Positions 58,035 to 64,000 of a stretch of DNA of 64,000 nt are shown in pieces. The DNA is from Clytia hemisphaerica. Lineage: Eukaryota > Cnidaria > Hydrozoa > Leptothecata > Clytiidae. The notes beneath the pieces are model-generated. The model did no database searches. It saw only the letters and a list, made by a program, of their open reading frames with translations, and was not told where the DNA came from. Location of the stretch: positions 682,001 to 746,000 of the forward strand of contig CACVBU010000498.1 in the NCBI GenBank assembly GCA_902728285.1, in the 5' to 3' direction. A program made the translations under genes and the position numbers. How positions within the stretch are numbered: position 1 is the stretch's first letter; each line of letters opens with the position of its first letter.

Positions 58035-58249
58035 TAACTTTGTATTTTAATGACTAGCCAGGTCATTCATTTGAGGGCTATGCATATTAGCCTCCACTGA
58101 TGCAAGTTACCCGATCTCACGGTATTCTGGCAAATTGCAATATTTGCACATATGATACCGCGAGATCGGGTAACTTGCATCAGTGGAGGCAAACATGCCC
58201 AGCCCTCAAATGAATGACCTGTCTGGTCATTGAAATACAAAGTTGAATC
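58031..58249. mobile_element. Hairpin element: two 95-nt inverted arms
   Basis: The left arm (58031-58125: GGTCATTCATTTGAGGGCTA, CACTGATGCAAGTTACCCGA) is complementary to the right arm (58154-58249: TCGGGTAACTTGCATCAGTG, CCCTCAAATGAATGACC), with a loop of about 28 nt. The right arm is a diverged direct copy of the repeat at 57938-58034. The first LINE's reading frame begins at the edge of the right arm. Probably a fold-back transposon. Confidence 0.75.
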
Positions 58250-61200
58250 AAAATAAAAATGGTAGAGTAAGTAATTCACAAAATAACAATTTTTCAAAAA
58301 GCAGTGACTTTTCTCAAAATAACGAAAACGAGGAACTTATTTGCATTTTCTATAAAAAGGGAAAATGTAAACATGGTATTAAAGGAAACGGCTGCAAGTA
58401 CAAACATCCAAAAGCTTGTCCGAAGCTGATGAGACATGCCAACAAAAGCCCTAAAGGATGCAACGCAGGAACAAAATGCCCTCATTTCCATCCAAGAATG
58501 TGTTCATCATCAATCAAAATAAGTCAGTGCTTTAATGACAACTGTAATTTTGTTCATGTAAAAGGCACCAAGCGCAAGCCCCCTACACAAAGAAAGATCA
58601 GCTCACCGAACACCCTTCAACAGCTGGATTTTCAGAAACTATTGGACAATTTCAGAACAGAAATGCTGTCATTGATACGAGACGAAATGAAACAGCCACC
58701 TCAACTTCCAAATCATCAGAACAATCAACTAAGATTCCATCCTCCAATCCTTCCACAACCATTAATGCAATCCAAAAACCTGAATTTCAACCGAACAAAC
58801 CATCTACCGAACCATCAATATCCAACGTTACACCAATAACAAAATATTCATTTCTTAATATCCAAGGCTTGTGCCCACAAACAAAACCGTCATCAGTTCC
58901 ATACCTACGTGACATTCTACACACTGACAATCAAATATTTTTAGGTATAACTGAAACTTGGTTGTCGAAACATCACAATAAAGCTGAGCTTGAGATACAA
59001 GGTTATAGAATTTTTAGAAAGGATCGAAATCGACCAAAAGCCAAACATGGTAGATACAGTGGCGGTGTTGCATTATACATTCGTGAAGATGTTGCCCCTT
59101 TTTTCACTCCACTACTGGAATTCTCAAATGGAGTCAACGAAGCCCTTTTACTCTACTCTAAACAATTCAATATTGTTCTTGGCATTGTTTACAGGCAACC
59201 AACAAACAAACTCCATAAATCGGACGCCCCAGAATTTATCCAATTGATTTCTTCTACAATATCAAAAATTGAATCACTTCAAGATTACACCCCAGACATT
59301 GTAATCTGCGGTGATTTCAACATCCCTCATACCTTAATCAATGACAGATACACCCCAACTGAAAATTGCAATAAACAACTTTTAAATGCTTTACAAGATT
59401 TCATGATACACCTAAACCTGAATCAATCCATTCACAAAGAAACTCATTCAGATGGAAATATTTTAGACTTTCTATTGACAAACAATCATGAAATGATATT
59501 TGATTTTGATGTTATTCCTACAGTCCATTCAGATCATCACTTAATAGACATTTTAACACATTTGACTTTTACTGAAACAAGAAAGGTTGAAAACAAAAAA
59601 ACTTTGAACAGCAAATTCGATAATTTTAATTTTCTTAACAAAAATATAAATTGGGAAGCCATAAACAAAGATTTACAATGTATTGACTGGCGTAAGACTT
59701 TGCACTCAACCTCAGACCCAGAGAAACAATACGAAACTTTTATTGATAAGTGTATATCAGTTATCTCAGCAAACAAAGTACCAGCTCGAAAACCAAAACA
59801 TTCTTATAAAATAATCCCAAGAGACAGACGTGTTTTAATGCGTAATAGATCCAAATTAAAAAAAAGCATCGAACGAACAAAACCGCACAGAAACTTATCG
59901 ATATTGAACTCAAGCTTCAACAGTCACACATAAATGAAAGACAAAAGCAAGAACTTGATGCTACTTCAAAAATTAAATCTAATCCTAAATATTTCTATGC
60001 CTATGCAAAGAAGTTTTCAAAGCATAAACCCAAGGTTGGACCCTTAATAGATCCGTCAACAAATGAACTTACAAATGACAGTAAACGTATGGCTAACATA
60101 CTTCAGAACCAATACAGTTCTGTCTTTACTCAACCATTGGAGAGATACGACCTGAATGAAAATGACAACAACACTTCTCAACTATGTGATATAGACCTCA
60201 CAGAAGCTGATTTTATCAACGAAATCAACACCCTATCTTCAAACTCTGCCCCTGGACCTGATGGTTTCCCTGCCATCCTGCTCAAAAAAGCCAGACAACA
60301 ACTTGCAACTCCTCTTTGTCTTATCTGGAGAAATATTCTAGACAAAAGTCAAACTCCCCATCTACTGAAATCAAGCTACATCACACCAATCTTCAAAAAA
60401 GGCAATCAAGGTTTACCAGAAAACTATAGACCAGTCTCTTTAACTTCGAATGTCTCAAAAATTTTCGAAAAAATTGTCAGAAGTAAGATACAAAAACATC
60501 TTGAAGACAACAATCTTTTTAATTGCAACCAACATGGTTTCAGATCTGGTAGATCCTGCCTGAGCCAACTTCTCTCTCACACAGAACGACTTATCCACCA
60601 TATAGAAAACGGCAATAATGTGGACGTGATCTACCTTGACTTTAGCAAGGCTTTCGACAGAGTCGACCATACCATTCTTCTGAACAAAATTAAAACCAAT
60701 GGCATCAAAGGCAAACTGCTTGCTTGGGTCAAATCCTTTCTAACAGGTAGAACGCAACAAGTCTCTGTTGACTACACACTATCAGAAAGGTCAGAAGTCA
60801 TCTCTGGTGTTCCCCAAGGATCTGTGCTTGGACCACTACTGTTTCTGATAATGATACAAGACATTGACAAAAAGATATTACACTCTTTCTTATCATCATT
60901 TGCTGATGATACACGTCTAATGAAAGAAATCAAAAACCATGCTGATATCATTCAGCTCCAAGATGACATGAACGCAGTCTATGAGTGGACTGGATTGAAT
61001 AACATGAAATTGAATGGACTTAAATTTGAACATCTCAATTATGGTAGAAATGAAGAACTTAAAGAACTCTCCAAATACTTCTCTGATACCCAAAAGGTGA
61101 TAGAGACTCAGACTACAGTCAAAGACCTTGGGATCACTTTAGATGTGGGTATGACATATGACAATCATATAGAAAATGTAATCGACAAGGTCAAAGGTAT

Positions 61201-61885
61201 CAGTTCATGGATATATCGAACTTTCAAAACAAGGGACCCTACTGTAATGCTGACCCTATGGAAGACATTGGCAATCCCTCACATTGATTACTGTTCACAG
61301 CTATGGTCACCATCCAAGAGACACCAAATGCAACGACTAGAACAGCTTCAAAAATCATTCCTAAATGGAATATTCTCTTTACAAAAACTGAACTATTGGG
61401 AAAAACTTAAAACTCTAAAACTATACAGTCTGGAAAGACGTAGAGAAAGATATCAAATCATCTATACTTGGTATATCTTAGAGAAATATTCTCCAAATTT
61501 CAACCACTCTGAGAACAAAGGGGGTATCACCTGCTACGAAAACCAGAGACTCGGACGAAAATGCCACCTTAAAGAAGTAAATTCTAAACACAAAAAACAT
61601 TTGGAGAGGCTCACTATCTGAAGAAGGACCTAAGCTTTTCAATTCTCTCCCATTCTACATTCGTAATATCACAAACTGCACAAAAATTAAATTCAAAAGA
61701 CAACTTGACCTTTTTCTTTCCACACTGCCGGACGAACCACTGCTCCCGAATTATTATCCCTACAGGAGAGCGGATTCAAACAGTGTGAGAGAAATGGTGA
61801 ATCATCGGATTTCCAAATTGGATGATTGAGAGACTCAAAGAACCCATCAAAAGTATCAAAAGTAAGTAAGTAAGTAAGTATTTAT
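58250..61885 (+). mobile_element. LINE with three CCCH zinc fingers, endonuclease and reverse transcriptase; inactivated by frameshifts
   Basis: The first open part (58250 to about 58700) has three CCCH fingers: C-x7-C-x8-C-x3-H, C-x13-C-x5-C-x3-H and C-x8-C-x4-C-x3-H. A frame change near 58700 leads to a Ser/Pro/Thr-rich linker and an apurinic-type endonuclease (FLNIQG, TETWL, GDFNIPH, SDHHLID). A second frame change near 59880 leads to the RT (GPDGFP, NYRPVSLTS, DFSKAFDRVDH, GVPQGSVLGP, FADDT at 60899-60913, with both Asp present). A third change near 61610 precedes the C-terminal FNSLPFYIRN segment, which stops near 61828. The 3' end carries (AAGT)n. The RT resembles the CR1/Jockey group. 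There is no ATG for the finger frame, so it is probably 5'-truncated. Ignoring the shifts, fingers and enzyme could be one long ORF. Confidence 0.85.
61860..61882. repeat. (AAGT/TTAC)n microsatellite at the LINE-LINE joint
   Basis: About five tandem tetranucleotides lie exactly where the 3' ends of the two LINEs meet: AGTAAGTAAGTAAGTAAG on plus, CTTACTTACTTACTTAC on minus. Either LINE could own it as its 3' tail. Confidence 0.8.
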
Positions 61886-63789
61886 TTACCTTTTTAACAC
61901 ATCTGAAAATGATACAAGAGGCGGAATCAACAAAATAAAAAGGTAGGAGACCGCCTTTATAGCTAAGCTAATCAAAAAAGATGCGGCCACCTAAGTGCCG
62001 AAAAAATTGAAGCAATAAAAAATAGAATAAATTTTTATTTTTTATTTTTTGCTTTCTTGGTTGGGGAGGGGGTGTGCTCAGTATTCCCCAATACAGTGAG
62101 TGAAGGCAAGAGATTTAATGATATCATAATCAGATGAGCTCAAGGTTATATCAGGGTATGATCGCTGTAAACAATTCCATTGTGTTATGCAGGTTTTAGT
62201 AAATGATTTGTTACCAAAAGTTATAGTGTTAAAGGAAGGAACAAAAAGAAGTTTCAATTTTGCTCCTCTGGTACCTTGATTATCATCACCATCAGCATCA
62301 AGCTGAATGAAGTTAAAAAATTGCAGGAGATCGAAAGGTAATCTGTTGTTCAAGAATTTGTGAACAAAAGAAATATTAAGGCATCTGACAAGGTCGAAGA
62401 TTTTGAGAATTTTAAGATCTGAGAAAAGTGGAGAAGAAGGGCATTGAGAGTTATTAAAGGTCATGAGACGTAAGGCTTTCTTTTGAAGAATAAAGATAGG
62501 TTTTGATGTAGTATTATCAGTGAGTCCCCAAAGTTGGCAACCATATTGTAAATGAGAATGGAAAGGAGCATAGTAGATATTAACAATGGTTTTTGTTGAA
62601 ACATAGTGCCTGAGTTTTGATATAATATCATTGGCTCGTGCAAGTTTTGATGACAGAAAAGTGGTGTGCGCTTTCCAGTTGAGGTGAGAGTCAATCAATA
62701 TACCTAGATACTTGATATGAGAGTTTTGAAAGATTTTCTTACCTCCGATTTTAAGGAAAGGATTGAAAGCAAGAGTTTTACGATGGTGTCTAAAAATTAA
62801 AAATTCTGTTTTCCCAGCATTAAGGGAAATTTTGTTGGCTTTCAACCAGGTTTGGAGGGATCTGAGGTCACGATTGACTCTGTTGCATAAAGGTAAAAGA
62901 TCAGGATTAAAATGCATCAGCAAAATGAAAAGTTTCACTTGAAAAAATGGCATTGTGGAGATCGTTAATGTAAATTAGAAATAAAAGGGGTCCCAAAACA
63001 GAGCCTTGTGGAACCCCATGAGGAATTATTTTAATAGAGGACTCAGTAGAGGAGATGGAAACAAACTGAGATCTATTAGATAGATACGATCTAAACCATT
63101 CATTAGCCTTGCCTCTGATACCATAGTGATTTAATTTTGAAATTAGAAAAGAGTGATCAACCGTATCAAAAGCCTTTTGCAAATCAACAAACACACCACA
63201 AGCAAAGTTACCATCATCAAGAGAATTTCGAATACGTTCAACAATGTTAAGCAAAGTGTGAATGGTTGAGTGCGATCTACGAAAACCAAATTGGCGTTCA
63301 AAAAATACACGGTGAGAATCTAGAAAAGTAATAATACGAGAATACATAAGTTTTTCAAGAATTTTTTCAATGTTGGAAAGTAAAGAAATTGGGCGGTAAT
63401 TGGAGATTTAAAGAGGGGAGCCTTTGTTTTTGAAAACGGGAATTACTTTGCAAAGTTTAAGCATTGTGGGGAAAGAACCAGATTCAAAAGAAAGGTTAAA
63501 AAGAAAGGATAGTGGTCCAGAAAGATCAAATTTTAGAAGGCGGAGGAGTTTTGGGGGGATACTATTAGGACCAGATGATTTATTTAGAGAAAGGGAATTA
63601 ATAATTAACAAGACTTCAGCTGGGTTGACACGGTCAAGAAATATAGAATTTCTGATGCGGTTCTTAAGATAATGGGAAAAATGGCGGTTGGTTGGACCAA
63701 TGTTGGAGCGAACAGTATCTGCAATGGATGTAAAGAAGTGATTGAAGTAGAGTAGAGCTGCGAGGGAAGCTGCGTAGTTCTTTTGTTTT
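61883..63789 (-). pseudogene. 5'-truncated LINE reverse-transcriptase copy, inactivated
   Basis: On the minus strand the frame starts inside the region before the RT fingers (NYAASLAALLYFNHFF-like) and continues through SSGPNSIPPKLLR, VIPVFKNKGSPL, a nonsense TAA (63408-63410), NYRPISLLSN, GFRRSHSTIH, FVDLQKAFDTVDH and GVPQGSVLGPLLFLIYINDL. At 62907-62930 the catalytic FADD box is broken: FADA is followed by a stop, and the next frame resumes with LNPD-like sequence (HFNPDLLPLCNRVNRDL). The remaining thumb and C-terminal part is open to 62078. A 3' UTR of about 190 nt ends in TAAATACTTACTTAC. The RT is of the CR1/Jockey type but a different family from its neighbour. No endonuclease is present. 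Confidence 0.85.
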
Positions 63790-63874
63790 GAAATTTTGCT
63801 GCTTTGATTGGTCAGTCATTTGATGGCTATGCAAGTTTCCCTCCACTGATGCAAGTTACCCGACTTCACGGTAT
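63790..63874 (-). repeat. GAAGTCGGGTAACTTGCATC repeat, outer right copy
   Basis: The minus strand reads ATACCGTGAAGTCGGGTAAC, then TTGCATCAGTGGAGG and CAAATGACTGACCAATCAAA, matching 57938-58034. The second LINE begins immediately inside it. Confidence 0.65.
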
Positions 63875-64000
63875 GCCAGAGGTGCCAACAAAAAATTGTG
63901 TCCTGTCCGTCACACACTCAGTTATAACTCAAGTTTTTTCAAAATCATATACTTCCATTATAGAGTAATATTTTTACATAAAATTGACAAGAATTTAGAA
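63875..64000. other. Window edge, no gene seen
   Basis: AT-rich sequence without recognisable features. Confidence 0.4.

Noticed and set aside
1..64000. CRISPR arrays, prokaryotic operons, rRNA or tRNA genes
   Set aside because: No regularly spaced direct repeats with unique spacers, no Shine-Dalgarno-led gene clusters and no cloverleaf or rRNA-like sequence were seen. Split genes show the DNA is eukaryotic.

Overview
This is nuclear DNA from an AT-rich, intron-rich animal. Two protein genes are split by many GT-AG introns, and the rest is mostly short inverted-repeat transposons and decayed LINE retrotransposons. The conserved genes (actin-related protein 3, proteasome beta-6) are animal-like. 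The repeat content (elements with long G or C runs and TA-flanked palindromic elements) resembles what I know of cnidarian or sponge genomes, but the sequence alone does not settle the phylum.

Layout. 1-16 kb: no convincing multi-exon gene. It holds one small open frame with a possible promoter (7.6 kb), several TA-flanked inverted-repeat elements, and a nest of G/C-run elements at 11.5-14.2 kb. 16.7-30.5 kb (+): a nine-exon gene for an unrecognised 435-residue, Ser-rich, highly charged protein; all intron phases agree. Its third intron is 8.8 kb. 31-37 kb: intergenic, with a mariner-like palindrome inserted into an older small element, a 54-bp minisatellite and a LINE 3' fragment. 37.2-52.3 kb (+): the complete Arp3 gene, 12 exons, 416 residues, with introns packed with transposons: two adjacent PIF/Harbinger-type MITEs, a piggyBac-type element, an ORF1-only LINE copy and several others. 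52.3-56.2 kb: intergenic repeats. 56.2-56.9 kb (-): an intronless proteasome beta-6 (PSMB1) gene, convergent with Arp3. 57.9-63.9 kb: two broken LINEs joined tail to tail at a tetranucleotide repeat and enclosed by inverted copies of one short repeat. The first LINE carries three CCCH zinc fingers ahead of its endonuclease.

No operon-like relation exists between the genes. Arp3 (actin branching) and PSMB1 (proteolysis) are housekeeping genes.

The most unusual pattern is a set of short inverted-repeat elements whose whole interior is built from degenerate iterations of one short word. In the best-sampled group, about ten copies share a TA-flanked, T-run-containing end, but the word next to the end and the word iterated inside change together from copy to copy (AAGAACA, AAGCATA, AAGAATA). 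All calls were made by eye from the sequence; no database search was run.
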